In this document: piece after piece, positions 37,531 through 46,679 of the stretch
Layout of the letters: each line of letters opens with the position of its first letter
Numbering within the stretch: position 1 is the first letter of the stretch
Source of the DNA: Paenibacillus brasilensis
GTDB taxonomy: Bacteria; Bacillota; Bacilli; Paenibacillales; Paenibacillaceae
DNA: 64,000 nucleotides
Reading direction: 5' to 3'
NCBI RefSeq assembly: GCF_009363115.1
Contig: NZ_CP045298.1
Location: 4,089,501 to 4,153,500, forward strand
Made by a program: the position numbers and the translations under genes
The notes under the pieces: generated by a model
Databases searched by the model: none
What the model saw: only the letters and a program-made list of their open reading frames with translations
What the model was told of the DNA's origin: nothing

Positions 37531-37679
37531 TTATTAGAAAACAAAAAATAAGGCTGAATACAACTTAAAAAACGTGTAGCATACATTTTTGATGAATCCT
37601 TTGGTTCATAGAGAAATAAACCGCTAAAGACGGGGGCAAACCCTTGTTTGGCGGTTTTTTTTTGGTTATTTTATGATAT
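37531..37679 (+). repeat. 150-bp direct repeat, copy 2, acting as terminator
   Basis: Second copy, 39 bp after the chemoreceptor stop. AACCGCTAAA pairs with TTTGGCGGTT, with an inner GGG/CCC stem, followed by nine T, so it probably terminates the receptor transcript. Confidence 0.85.
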
Positions 37680-37739
37680 CTCAGCTCAGTCGCTAATTGT
37701 GTCGTCACTGTGACGTTATTGACAGAGGTTGAGGAGGCG

Positions 37740-38092
37740 CTAGTGTTGAAAGATAACCTCAATAACTACCGTCACACCAACAACCAAGCCTGTATTAATG
37801 ATTAGATTAGCAGTGGAAAGCGTTGTTAACCCGCCTCGCAGAAATGTTCCATTTACAAATACATTGTAATATCCACTACTGGTCGAAACAATTAGACCGT
37901 TTGCCGCAACTGAAGTACCGCTATCATTCGTGAAACTTTGTGCCGGGATGGTGGTCACTCCTCCAACAATGTTGCCAAGCACAGCAATGGTGTGTAACGA
38001 TTGACGGTCCGTGTGACATTTATATTCGTTGTGATAGCAATGTTTCCGGAAACGACGCTGTCTGCTTCCAAGTAGATTCGGATAATAGACAT
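37740..38092 (-). pseudogene. DUF4183-like spore-surface protein gene with a frameshift
   Basis: ATG 38092 with GGAGG 6 nt upstream begins MSIIRIYLEADSVVSGNIAI and continues to NVTRTVNRY. Near 37992 the frame must shift by one base to continue TIAVLGNIVGGVTTIPAQSF and GYYNVFVNGTFLRGGL, then the tail NLIINTGLVVGVTVVIEV. The C-terminal part resembles DUF4183 proteins linked to spore outer layers. A single-base deletion, or a sequencing error, is the simplest reading; the longer single-frame ORF from 38105 has a nonsense N-terminus. Confidence 0.65.
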
Positions 38093-38181
38093 AGGAATCC
38101 TCCATTCCTAATATTCCAGATGTATCTCATAGTTTATGTAAATCAGCTGGGATATGGATTGGATGGGGAAGAGTCTCTGAA

Positions 38182-39030
38182 TTACTGCTTTTTCATCAAG
38201 CTTCTTTTGGCTCGTGTGACTATTCGCCTCGTTTCTTTTGTATTCGAAGTCTTCAGCCACGCATCACAAACTCGAAGCACCCATTCCGGGTTGGTTTTAC
38301 TGGCGTCATTCAGCCAATTGCCCACGGAGTCCTGAACATATTTGACCGGGTCGGATTGAACAGCTTCCAAAAGTGGAAGCGCCAGCTCTGGCTGTTCTTT
38401 CAGCTCAGGAATGTGCTTGGCCCAGACACCTTGTGGCCGAGTCAATTCGATGGCAAAACGACGTATATTGGCATCCTGATCCCGTACCCAATCGTTTAAA
38501 AGCGCCAGCGATTCGAGCAGTTGCATGGCAATGGACCCTCTTACAGCCATCCAGGAAATTTCACGCACTCCGAAATGGGGGTCAGCCGCAAAGGGACGAA
38601 TGCCTGTCAATTTTTGCTCGACACTTAAACGAGGATCAATCCCGACGATATAGGCAGCCCAGCAGCGAATGCTGTCTGAGAGATGGGAGGCCATGGCGCT
38701 AAAGATCAGAGTACGTTCTTCATATGTTTGTTGCTCGAACAAGTTCAGCCATGCCTGCGCAATCGCAGGGAGTATTTTCATGATCTTCTTTTCCTTCAAA
38801 TGATTCAATTCAGACAGGAAGACATCGCATGATCGCTGCAATCCAAAATCATCGAGAGCATGCTGCAGCAGTACAGCATGGTCGACAGCCAGCCATTCGG
38901 TGAGATTCACCGTTTGAAGCTGTCCTTGCTGTAGCAGTTGAAGCACATCTTCAGGAATATCTGTTCCCTTGCGAGCCCCTTTGCGTTGTAATATTGAATC
39001 TGGAATTAGGAAGTAATTTTTAGGATTCAT
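38182..39030 (-). CDS. DNA alkylation repair protein (HEAT-repeat glycosylase, AlkC-like)
   Basis: 282 residues, all alpha-helical. The segments FGVREISWMAVRG, NIRRFAIELTRPQGVW and KYVQDSVGNWLNDASK match the AlkC-like branch of the AlkC/AlkD HEAT-repeat family that excises 3-methyladenine. A GGGGGG stretch precedes ATG 39030. Stands alone on the minus strand. Confidence 0.82.
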   Translation of the reverse strand: MNPKNYFLIPDSILQRKGARKGTDIPEDVLQLLQQGQLQTVNLTEWLAVDHAVLLQHALDDFGLQRSCDVFLSELNHLKEKKIMKILPAIAQAWLNLFEQQTYEERTLIFSAMASHLSDSIRCWAAYIVGIDPRLSVEQKLTGIRPFAADPHFGVREISWMAVRGSIAMQLLESLALLNDWVRDQDANIRRFAIELTRPQGVWAKHIPELKEQPELALPLLEAVQSDPVKYVQDSVGNWLNDASKTNPEWVLRVCDAWLKTSNTKETRRIVTRAKRSLMKKQ

Positions 39031-39082
39031 ATATTGCCCCCCACCTATGCAGATAGATAAGAATTATTTTTTAATAGTGACT

Positions 39083-39733
39083 CTAGAGAGAGCGTAGAAC
39101 TTGTAATACGTCAGCAGGCTCCACTCGTTTTTTGTAGTCAGCATAAGCATTTCCTGCACGAATAATACCTTCTGAATCAATTACATATGTAGCGGGTACA
39201 GGCAGCTCCCAGGCGCTGTCGCCATTAAATGTATCCAGTGAAATGCCTAATGATCTGTAAATTTCATGTGCATATTCAGGAAGTTTAAATTTGAGGTTGT
39301 ATTTTTCTGCTATTTGATTATGCAGGTCACTTAATACATGAAAGCTCAATTCGTTCTTCTGTTGCATGCTCATTGAGTGCTCGGGAGTTTGTGGACTCAC
39401 GGCAATCAGTTGAGCATTGAGCGAAGTTATATCATTCATGTACCGTTGGTAGGCTTGTAGCTCCAGATTGCAGAACGGACACCAATGTCCTCTGTAAAAG
39501 ATAAGAACAACAGCTCCCTTTGTTGTTTCTTCAGATAGTGTTATGGCTCGGCCTGTATAGTCCGGTAAGCTAAAATCAGGCGCTTTGGTCCCGAGGCTAA
39601 GTCCATTGGCGGTATTCGAATCACCAATTTCGTGGATCGTTTTTTCAAATATGTCCAGTATCTCTTGAGGGAGCATTTTTTCCACATGAGCTTTGGCAGC
39701 ATTCAGTTGCCTTTGCAACTTTTGATTGTCCAT
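39083..39733 (-). CDS. Peroxiredoxin-like protein (AhpC/TSA family)
   Basis: 216 residues. A helical N-terminal part of about 45 residues, then a thioredoxin fold with FYRGHWCPFCNLEL, where CPFC gives a CxxC rather than the single peroxidatic Cys, the form of the Prx-like2 proteins. ATG 39733 has GGAG 8 nt upstream; GTG 39742 is an alternative. Probably reduces peroxides or disulfides; partner unknown. Confidence 0.88.
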   Translation of the reverse strand: MDNQKLQRQLNAAKAHVEKMLPQEILDIFEKTIHEIGDSNTANGLSLGTKAPDFSLPDYTGRAITLSEETTKGAVVLIFYRGHWCPFCNLELQAYQRYMNDITSLNAQLIAVSPQTPEHSMSMQQKNELSFHVLSDLHNQIAEKYNLKFKLPEYAHEIYRSLGISLDTFNGDSAWELPVPATYVIDSEGIIRAGNAYADYKKRVEPADVLQVLRSL

Positions 39734-39808
39734 TTCATTCACTCCATATCGTATATTTTCTGGTAGATATACGATACTTCTTTTGTCTGGAATTTAGATG
39801 TAATGTAG

Positions 39809-40135
39809 CTTACAACTTCAACCGGGTATTATGATGGAGATATTGATTTTGTTTTTTTTAATGTCTTATTTACAACGCCCAAAACTCCTTATATCGATAA
39901 AAATAATCGCTTCATGGTGCCTAATGTAACAGGGAAGAAGCTTAGTGAGGGCATTGAAGATTTAAATACCACTTTTATTTTTGATAATAGCACGGCGGGC
40001 GAAAATAGAAATCGTATAAGACCAAGTATAAATAAGGACGAAATCGTGACTCGTAACGAGGATATAACGTATTCGAAAATAATAAAGTTGTTAAAAATGA
40101 TCTGGCATATACTCTCTTTAAGGGCAGAACACTAA
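39809..40135 (+). pseudogene. AT-rich coding remnant, no intact start
   Basis: The frame after TAG 39806 reads GYYDGDIDFVFFNVLF and NNRFMVPNVTGKKLSEGI up to 40135, and a shifted frame continues KVVKNDLAYTLFKGRT. A further piece in another frame, YHGSRLGTVTTLADLTFLDD, lies at about 40165-40311. No start with a ribosome site and no family recognised. Probably a decayed accessory gene. Confidence 0.35.
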
Positions 40136-40265
40136 AGTCATAAACTATTAAAAAAAGGCTTTTGAGTTATCATGGCTCTCGACTGGGAACTGTGACAACT
40201 CTAGCAGACTTAACTTTCTTAGATGATGCAGGGCATCTCATTAGTTATGCAGCTTCTGAGTTTCT

Positions 40266-40961
40266 TTATGGGTTCCACACATTTTTAGTATTAGACGATA
40301 GTTTGTCTTGATGGATATAAATCGTCTTAAAGCCGGTTTTAATGATCTTTTCTTTGACAAGCCCCTGTAGAGCAGTAGTTACAGTCTCACGGGTGGCCCC
40401 GACCAGATTCGCGATTTCCTGATGAGACAGGGGGAAATCAATTTTGTAATACTCACCATGACTTTGTAGGGTAAATTGATCGCTTAATTTTTGAAGAACA
40501 TATAAAATTTTATCCTGTAAATTTCCCAAAGCCAGATGCTGGGCCAAACTGCTCATACCTGAGATTCGATCGCTTAACACCTTGATCATATTCATCATGA
40601 ATCGAGGATGTTGGATTAAAAAATGCTCGAATCGGTCTTTGTCCATCCGGCAGATATCACATTCTTCGATGGTTTCTATGTACATATCCCGTGTCCCTAG
40701 TGAAATCATATCCATTTCACCAAATACATTTCCCTCGCTGAGGATATCCAAAGTAAATTGCTTCCCGTCGGCATTCAGCTTGTAAAGACGTACCTTCCCC
40801 TTTTTCACAAAATAAAGCCCGAAGGAGAAGGTATCGGGGGTTTGAATAAATGTGTTTTTCGGTAGGGTCGTAATGGAGGTCATTTGATCCATTTCAACCA
40901 AATCTTCTAATGAGAGATTATGAAGCAAATTAAATTGGGATAGATACTGAATGCTATTCAT
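40266..40961 (-). CDS. Crp/Fnr-family transcriptional regulator
   Basis: 231 residues. Cyclic-nucleotide-binding-like beta roll (KGKVRLYKLNADGKQFTL, NVFGEMDM) and a C-terminal winged helix with LSHQEIANLVGATRETVTTA. No N-terminal or C-terminal four-Cys cluster for Fe-S binding is seen, so it is not a typical Fnr oxygen sensor. AAGGAG lies 8 nt before ATG 40961; the frame continues upstream without a site. Ligand and targets unknown. Confidence 0.9.
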   Translation of the reverse strand: MNSIQYLSQFNLLHNLSLEDLVEMDQMTSITTLPKNTFIQTPDTFSFGLYFVKKGKVRLYKLNADGKQFTLDILSEGNVFGEMDMISLGTRDMYIETIEECDICRMDKDRFEHFLIQHPRFMMNMIKVLSDRISGMSSLAQHLALGNLQDKILYVLQKLSDQFTLQSHGEYYKIDFPLSHQEIANLVGATRETVTTALQGLVKEKIIKTGFKTIYIHQDKLSSNTKNVWNP

Positions 40962-41301
40962 ATATTCTCCTTTTCGTCGCTTGTGGCGTATAGAATCATA
41001 AAGCAATTATAGCTTTTCCAGGGAGCTTTGACCTTATGGTGCTCACCTGCTTGGATAAAAGTGTACATGAATTTTAGGGAATCAGGCGAATTTATGTAAA
41101 GGAGAGGTTGGTATAAAATAGAGATCATGAATATTAGATACATAAAGAGCGAGGGAATGGCAATGATCTGCGAATTGCCCGCAACAGCTTTTAGTCATGG
41201 TAAAATGGTGCGGGTCCTTTCAGAATGATTTTGAACGTTTTTTGCTAATTTCAAATGTAAGAAGAATGAATTTACATAAAAATGGATAAGCCTTCCTTAC
41301 A

Positions 41302-41316
41302 ATGTAAACGCAACCA
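41302..41316 (+). promoter_or_regulatory. cre site upstream of the fructose operon
   Basis: ATGTAAACGCAACCA matches the CcpA consensus WTGNAANCGNWNNCW at every position. It lies 134 bp before fruR. The rest of 41007-41449 holds two TTTTTTGAAT-like direct repeats (41371-41392) and a possible TTGTTT/TACGAT promoter at 41400-41427, but no gene. Confidence 0.75.
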
Positions 41317-41449
41317 TAATGATCAGGGCAGGAATTCACCATTTTGTAAAAAAATGAACTTGAGGTGAAGTTTTTTGAATTTTTTTTGAATAAAAATGAT
41401 TGTTTTTTGTGGGGTTTGTGATACGATATGAACAGTTGGGGGAATGAAG

Positions 41450-42196
41450 ATGCTGACGGAAGAGAGATACAATTTAATAATACAGCGCTTACAAGAACGT
41501 GGTGTTGTAAAATTGAAGGAATTAGCTGATCTGTTGGAGGCATCTGAGTCAACGATTCGGCGTGATTTGATAGATCTTGAAGGCCGTCAGTTGCTAAAGC
41601 GGATTCATGGCGGGGCTACCCTGCTGAATCAGAAAAGTCAGGAACCTGGCATAGAAGAGAAAACATTCAAAAACGTTCAACAAAAAAATGTAGTCGCCCG
41701 TATGGCTGCCAAAGAAATTTTGGATGGCGAATGTATTTATCTGGATGCGGGAACAACAACGATGGCGATGATTCCTTACATTGAAGCTAAAGACGTGACG
41801 GTCGTGACAAACGGTCTATCCCACGTAGAAGCACTGGTAAGCAAGCGAATCAGAAGCTATCTACTGGGAGGGATGATGAAAATTCATACCAAAGCCGTAA
41901 TCGGGAGTATTGCCCTGCAGAATTTGGACAATTTTCGATTCGACAAGTGCTTTCTGGGAACGAACGGGGTAGACGTGGAAATGGGGTATACCACTCCTGA
42001 TCCTGAAGAGGCGCTGATTAAGCGACGAGCCCACCAACTGTCCGGCAAAACTTATGTGTTGGCGGATTCCAGCAAAATTGGAGAAGTAACCTTCGCCAAA
42101 CTGTTCGAACTCAAGGAAGCTATTCTTATTAGCGAATCGGTGTCTGAACGCTCACGCCGATCCATTGCTCAGAAAACTAAGATAATCGAGGGATAA
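41450..42196 (+). CDS. fruR: DeoR-family repressor of the fructose operon (FruR-like)
   Basis: 248 residues. DeoR helix-turn-helix (VVKLKELADLLEASESTIRRD), GGATLL, then a ribose-isomerase-like effector domain (LDAGTTTMAMIPYI, FLGTNGVD, ADSSKIGEVTF). Presumed to respond to fructose-1-phosphate. ATG 41450 has GGGGG 7 nt upstream; an ATG at 41444 is less well placed. It is two bases from fruK, so the operon is autoregulated. Confidence 0.92.
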   Translation: MLTEERYNLIIQRLQERGVVKLKELADLLEASESTIRRDLIDLEGRQLLKRIHGGATLLNQKSQEPGIEEKTFKNVQQKNVVARMAAKEILDGECIYLDAGTTTMAMIPYIEAKDVTVVTNGLSHVEALVSKRIRSYLLGGMMKIHTKAVIGSIALQNLDNFRFDKCFLGTNGVDVEMGYTTPDPEEALIKRRAHQLSGKTYVLADSSKIGEVTFAKLFELKEAILISESVSERSRRSIAQKTKIIEG

Positions 42197-42198
42197 CA

Positions 42199-43110
42199 AT
42201 GATATATACAGTAACGCTGAACCCTTCTATTGATTACATCGTGGAAGTTGATGATTTGAAGCTTGGTGATTTGAACCGGATGAAACGAGATTTGAAATTG
42301 CCGGGTGGCAAGGGAATTAATGTATCCCGGATATTGTACCAATTGGGAGCAGACAGCACGGCGATTGGCTTTCTCGGCGGATTCACAGGCAGGTTTATCA
42401 ACGATACATTGCGGGAAGAATCCATTAAAACTGATTTTGTAATCATCGAGGATGACACACGGATCAACATTAAACTCAAGCATGGCGATGAGACGGAAAT
42501 TAACGGCTTGGGACCTGAGATTTGTGAGCATGAGGCGGATGCGTTGGTGCAAAAGCTGTCGGGTCTCCAGAAAAATGACATTGTTGTCTTGTCGGGAAGT
42601 ATTCCGCCGTCACTTGGAGGAGACTTTTATGATCGACTGATTAGCGTATGCCAGCAAACCGGGGCTGAATTCGTCATCGACACCACAGGTGAAGCGCTGA
42701 TGAAGGCACTGGTCCATAAGCCGCTGCTCGTCAAGCCGAATCACCATGAGCTGGCTGAATTGTTTGGCGTAACCATTCAATCAAAGGAGGAGATCGTTAC
42801 TTACGGCCGTAAGCTGCTGGAAGCAGGTGCAAAAAATGTACTGATTTCCATGGCAGGAGAAGGGGCATTGCTCATTACGGCAGAGGAAGTGTATCACGCA
42901 AATGTACCAGCAGGAACGGTTAAAAATTCTGTAGGCGCAGGTGATTCAATGATTGCTGGATTCGTGGGTACGCTGGCTCTTCTTGGCGATCCGATCGAAG
43001 CATTCCGTGCAGGAGTGGCATCCGGAAGCGCAACCGCGTTCTCCGATGATCTGGCTACTAGAGAGAAAATTGAACAATTACGGCCGCAAGTCACGACTAC
43101 AAAATGGTAA
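42199..43110 (+). CDS. fruK: 1-phosphofructokinase
   Basis: 303 residues of the PfkB family. Phosphorylates fructose-1-phosphate from the PTS. TVTLNPSIDYIVEV and LPGGKGINVSRIL at the N-terminus, and the anion-hole motif VGAGDSMIAGFV with its catalytic Asp near the C-terminus. Directly follows fruR and precedes fruA by 68 bp. Confidence 0.96.
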   Translation: MIYTVTLNPSIDYIVEVDDLKLGDLNRMKRDLKLPGGKGINVSRILYQLGADSTAIGFLGGFTGRFINDTLREESIKTDFVIIEDDTRINIKLKHGDETEINGLGPEICEHEADALVQKLSGLQKNDIVVLSGSIPPSLGGDFYDRLISVCQQTGAEFVIDTTGEALMKALVHKPLLVKPNHHELAELFGVTIQSKEEIVTYGRKLLEAGAKNVLISMAGEGALLITAEEVYHANVPAGTVKNSVGAGDSMIAGFVGTLALLGDPIEAFRAGVASGSATAFSDDLATREKIEQLRPQVTTTKW

Positions 43111-43178
43111 TCCCCGCTACATCATGAGCTTATTATGCGTGTGTCCACACGCTGACCGAACTTAGGAGAGTGTGAAAA

Positions 43179-45107
43179 ATGAGAATAACAGACCTGATGA
43201 TTAAAGAAACGATGATTATGGATTTGCAGGCTACGACAAAAGACGGGGCGATTGAAGAACTCATCGCCAGTCTCGAAGCAAGTGGCCGTATTAATGACCG
43301 GGCATTGTTCAAGGAAATGATTTACAAACGCGAAGCAGAATCCAGCACAGGAATTGGTGGCGGCATTGCGATGCCGCATGCCAAGACCAAAGCTGTAAAT
43401 GAAGCGACTGTAGTGTTCGCCAAAAGCAGTAAAGGCGTAGAATTCGAATCGCTGGATGGCGAGCCTGCGAAAGTGTTTTTCATGATTGCAGCTCCAGAGG
43501 GTGCAGCTAATACACATCTTCGTACACTTGCAGCTCTTTCCCGGCTGCTAATTGATACCGATTTCATCGACAAGCTGATGAAAACGCAAACACCGGAAGA
43601 AGTATCAGGGTTGTTTGATGCGAAGCAAGCGGAAGAGGAAGCAGCTAAAGAAGCAAAAGAGGCGAAGAAAGAGGCTGCCAAAGCACAGCAAACGCCGGGC
43701 GTTATCGTTGGTAACCCGAATTCAGACGAGTTTGTTGTTGCGGTGACTGCCTGTCCTACAGGTATTGCGCATACGTTTATGGCTGAAGACGCTCTCATTA
43801 AGAAAGCAACAGAGATGGGTGTAAACATCCGGGTAGAAACGAATGGCTCGGAAGGTGCGCAAAATGTACTGACAGCGGATGAAATTCGTCGTGCCAAAGG
43901 TGTAATCGTTGCTGCTGACAAAAAGGTTGAAATGGCCAGATTTGACGGTAAGCCTGTATTGCAAAGACCGGTAAGTGACGGTATTCGTAAACCTGAAGAG
44001 CTGATCCGCAAAGCGCTCAACGGCGATGCTCCAATCTATCGTAGTGAAGGTAAGGGGAACGCAGAGGAGACGAAAGCAGAAAAAATCAGTGTCGGCAGTA
44101 AAATTTACAAGGATCTAATGAACGGCATCTCTCATATGCTACCGTTCGTTGTAGGCGGCGGGATTTTGTTGGCCATCTCCTTCCTGTTCGAACAGATGGC
44201 GGGCGCAGAGAATCCAATCGTTAAGCTGCTGCAAACGATTGGCGGCGGAACAGGTGCGTTCCACTTTCTGATTCCGATACTGGCCGGATTTATTGCGATG
44301 AGTATTGGGGATCGTCCGGCACTGATGCCAGGTATGGTTGGTGGTCTGATGGCTGTAAACTCTAATGCAGGCTTCCTTGGCGGTCTGGCAGCAGGTTTCA
44401 TGGCTGGTTATGTGGTTATTCTTCTGCGTAAAGCTTTGGCAGGTCTGCCGAAGGCGCTGGATGGTTTAAAACCAATCTTGTTATACCCGGTATTTGGACT
44501 CCTAATTACTGGTGCAATTATGTTCTACCTGTTCGATCCGATTTTCGGTGGTATTAATACATGGCTTGTCAATGTTCTGAACAATTTGGGTACGGGCAAT
44601 GCAGTTATTTTGGGTCTGATTCTGGGTGGAATGATGTCGATTGACATGGGAGGACCTTTCAACAAAGCGGCTTATGCATTTTCAATCGGTGTCTTTACTT
44701 CCAGTGGTAACACGAACGGAGCTATGATGGCTGCTGTTATGGCGGGCGGTATGGTACCTCCGCTGGCAATCGCACTCGCTTCGACGTTCTTCAAAAATAA
44801 ATTTACGGAGCAAGAGCGCAAATCTGGTTTGACGAACTATGTACTCGGTTTGTCCTTTATTACAGAAGGAGCAATTCCATTCGCAGCTGCTGACCCTCTG
44901 CGTGTCCTAACCTCTTGTATTGTGGGTTCAGCGATTGCTGGTGGTCTGACGCAGTTCTGGAAAATCAATCTCCCAGCTCCACATGGCGGCATTTTTGTAG
45001 CAGCGCTTGCCAATCATGCTTTGCTGTTCTTGCTTGCAGTGGCGATTGGCTCCGTGATATCTGCACTCATTCTGGGACTGTGGAAAAAAACGCTCGAAGC
45101 GAAATAA
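43179..45107 (+). CDS. fruA: PTS fructose transporter EIIABC
   Basis: 642 residues in the order IIA (phospho-His in GGIAMPHAKTKAV), a Lys/Ala/Glu-rich linker, IIB (phospho-Cys in VTACPTGIAHTFMAED) and a IIC membrane domain from about residue 305 (HMLPFVVGGGILLA, SIDMGGPFNKAAYAF). Imports fructose as fructose-1-phosphate, the substrate of fruK. GGAGAG lies upstream of ATG 43179. Ends at a strong terminator. Confidence 0.97.
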   Translation: MRITDLMIKETMIMDLQATTKDGAIEELIASLEASGRINDRALFKEMIYKREAESSTGIGGGIAMPHAKTKAVNEATVVFAKSSKGVEFESLDGEPAKVFFMIAAPEGAANTHLRTLAALSRLLIDTDFIDKLMKTQTPEEVSGLFDAKQAEEEAAKEAKEAKKEAAKAQQTPGVIVGNPNSDEFVVAVTACPTGIAHTFMAEDALIKKATEMGVNIRVETNGSEGAQNVLTADEIRRAKGVIVAADKKVEMARFDGKPVLQRPVSDGIRKPEELIRKALNGDAPIYRSEGKGNAEETKAEKISVGSKIYKDLMNGISHMLPFVVGGGILLAISFLFEQMAGAENPIVKLLQTIGGGTGAFHFLIPILAGFIAMSIGDRPALMPGMVGGLMAVNSNAGFLGGLAAGFMAGYVVILLRKALAGLPKALDGLKPILLYPVFGLLITGAIMFYLFDPIFGGINTWLVNVLNNLGTGNAVILGLILGGMMSIDMGGPFNKAAYAFSIGVFTSSGNTNGAMMAAVMAGGMVPPLAIALASTFFKNKFTEQERKSGLTNYVLGLSFITEGAIPFAAADPLRVLTSCIVGSAIAGGLTQFWKINLPAPHGGIFVAALANHALLFLLAVAIGSVISALILGLWKKTLEAK

Positions 45108-45141
45108 CTGGCATCAACACATTTCCCTCTTCATAAAAGTA

Positions 45142-45187
45142 AAACCGCTAAACACATGTAAACGATGTGTTTAGCGGTTTTTTTGAT
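45142..45187 (+). terminator. Strong terminator of the fructose operon
   Basis: A perfect 16-bp stem, 45142-45157 with 45165-45180, closes a 7-nt loop and runs into seven or more T. Confidence 0.92.
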
Positions 45188-45241
45188 GTTGATTTGGGTT
45201 CGGGAACTGGCTTGTATCCCCCATAAAAAAATCCGGTTTAA

Positions 45242-46132
45242 TTAGACCTGGGTAGTCTGGATTGACCATTGCTCCTTAACCAGCTGCATAAACAGCTTTC
45301 GGGCTGAAGACATATATTGCTGATCCTGGTTGTTCTGTGATATTCCAATGGGAATATTCGGGTCTTTTAGCTGGAGGGGGATGGTGACCAGCTCATTCGG
45401 CAAAGGTAGTGACGATAAAACCACTCCAACTGAAGAGATTGTTTTTACGAATGAGGGTATAGACGAAATTTGGCTGATGGTATACAAAAACGGCATCGAC
45501 GGGAAGCGGGAAAACTCTTTTTCCAGCCGCATAGAGTACAGGCAACTTCTACCTCCAGCTATAAGCGGGTATTCATACAAATCCTCCAGATGAAGCTCAC
45601 TTTTTGCTGCGAAGGGATGATTACGGGACACGATAAAAGCGATTTGTTCGTGATAAATGGGTTCAAAGTGTAAGGAAGGAATCGAGTGAGGTTCCCCGCA
45701 GATTGCAAAATCCAGCGTATGGTCCATCAGAGCGTTCGAGAGCGTATCCGTGTTTCCAACTGTAAAATGGCACGTAATATTCGGCTTATGCTCCCGAAAC
45801 CGCTGTAGAACCAAGGGGAGTATGGTAGCCGCTACCGTTTCAATCACACCGATATGGAGCGTGCCGACTTCCTCCTTTTTCAGAGATTTGGCCTGGTCCA
45901 GCACATAATTCCAATGCTGAATAAGCCCATCTACCTCTTCTGCATACACTTTGCCTGAGGCCGTTAATTCCGCATCCCAACCTCTTTTAAAAAGCTGAAA
46001 TCCCAGCTCTTTCTCGAGCCTCTGGATTTGGTTTGTGACTGTAGACTGCGCGTAGTTTAATTTGGCAGCAGCTTTTGAGAAAGTTCCTTCTTCGATAATG
46101 GTACGAAATGTAGTTAGCTCCTTCAGATCCAT
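45242..46132 (-). CDS. LysR-family regulator divergent from a tautomerase operon
   Basis: 296 residues with a standard LysR helix-turn-helix (TFSKAAAKLNYAQSTVTNQI) and effector domain (LHIGVIETVAATILP). The divergent arrangement with 46244-47021 suggests that it controls that operon. In between, TAATT and AATTA are inverted with a 12-bp spacer near 46163-46186, a possible LysR site. Confidence 0.9.
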   Translation of the reverse strand: MDLKELTTFRTIIEEGTFSKAAAKLNYAQSTVTNQIQRLEKELGFQLFKRGWDAELTASGKVYAEEVDGLIQHWNYVLDQAKSLKKEEVGTLHIGVIETVAATILPLVLQRFREHKPNITCHFTVGNTDTLSNALMDHTLDFAICGEPHSIPSLHFEPIYHEQIAFIVSRNHPFAAKSELHLEDLYEYPLIAGGRSCLYSMRLEKEFSRFPSMPFLYTISQISSIPSFVKTISSVGVVLSSLPLPNELVTIPLQLKDPNIPIGISQNNQDQQYMSSARKLFMQLVKEQWSIQTTQV

Positions 46133-46243
46133 GCATATCCATCTCCATCGACAAAAACGAATTTAATTATGATTATTTTCAATTATACAGATAAAGATAG
46201 AAGGAGTACAATCATCTTATTCCAATGGATAGGAGAGATGAAC

Positions 46244-46630
46244 ATGCCATTTGTACGCGTTGGTTACATGGAGCAGCAATACACAGAGCAAGAGCTGCCC
46301 TGCATTAGCCGCTGTATTTTGAAGGCCTTGATTGAGCATTTTCAGGTACCGGAAAAGGATTACTTTCAGGTTTTTCATGCTCATAAGCAAAGCGAGTTTT
46401 ATTATAGCCCGGATTATTTGAATGTACCCAGAACAGACAAGCTGTTGTATATCCAAATTACAATGGGATCGGGTAGAACTACGGAGCAAAAAAAGAGTTT
46501 TTACCACAGGCTAGCCGAGCTCTTATCTATTGAATGTAAGATTAGGCAGGAGGATGTATTTGTAACACTGGTGGAGACTGAATTTGAAAATTGGTCCTTT
46601 GGCAACGGACTTGCCCAGATGATTTTATAG
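46244..46630 (+). CDS. Tautomerase family protein
   Basis: 128 residues. The start MPFVRVGY places Pro directly after Met, as needed for the catalytic N-terminal proline of the tautomerase superfamily. AGGAGAG 8 nt upstream supports ATG 46244 over in-frame upstream starts. Length and the TDKLLYIQITMGSGRT segment fit the longer Tautomerase_2 type. Likely acts with the next gene on an aromatic or keto-acid compound; the substrate is not known. Confidence 0.88.
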   Translation: MPFVRVGYMEQQYTEQELPCISRCILKALIEHFQVPEKDYFQVFHAHKQSEFYYSPDYLNVPRTDKLLYIQITMGSGRTTEQKKSFYHRLAELLSIECKIRQEDVFVTLVETEFENWSFGNGLAQMIL

Positions 46631-46679
46631 CTGGAAACTGCACACTGCACAATTAGGAAGGAAAGGAAGCGTTGAACAA

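Noticed and set aside
37940-38335. Plus-strand ORF opposite the DUF4183-like gene
   Set aside because: Cys-rich random-looking product that overlaps two minus-strand genes.
41157-41228. 24-codon ORF before the fructose operon
   Set aside because: Weak ribosome site, no recognisable peptide, and it lies upstream of the mapped cre and promoter signals.
45151-45165. cre-like sequence with TGTAAACG
   Set aside because: It lies in the stem and loop of the fruA terminator and fails the consensus at the conserved C near the end.
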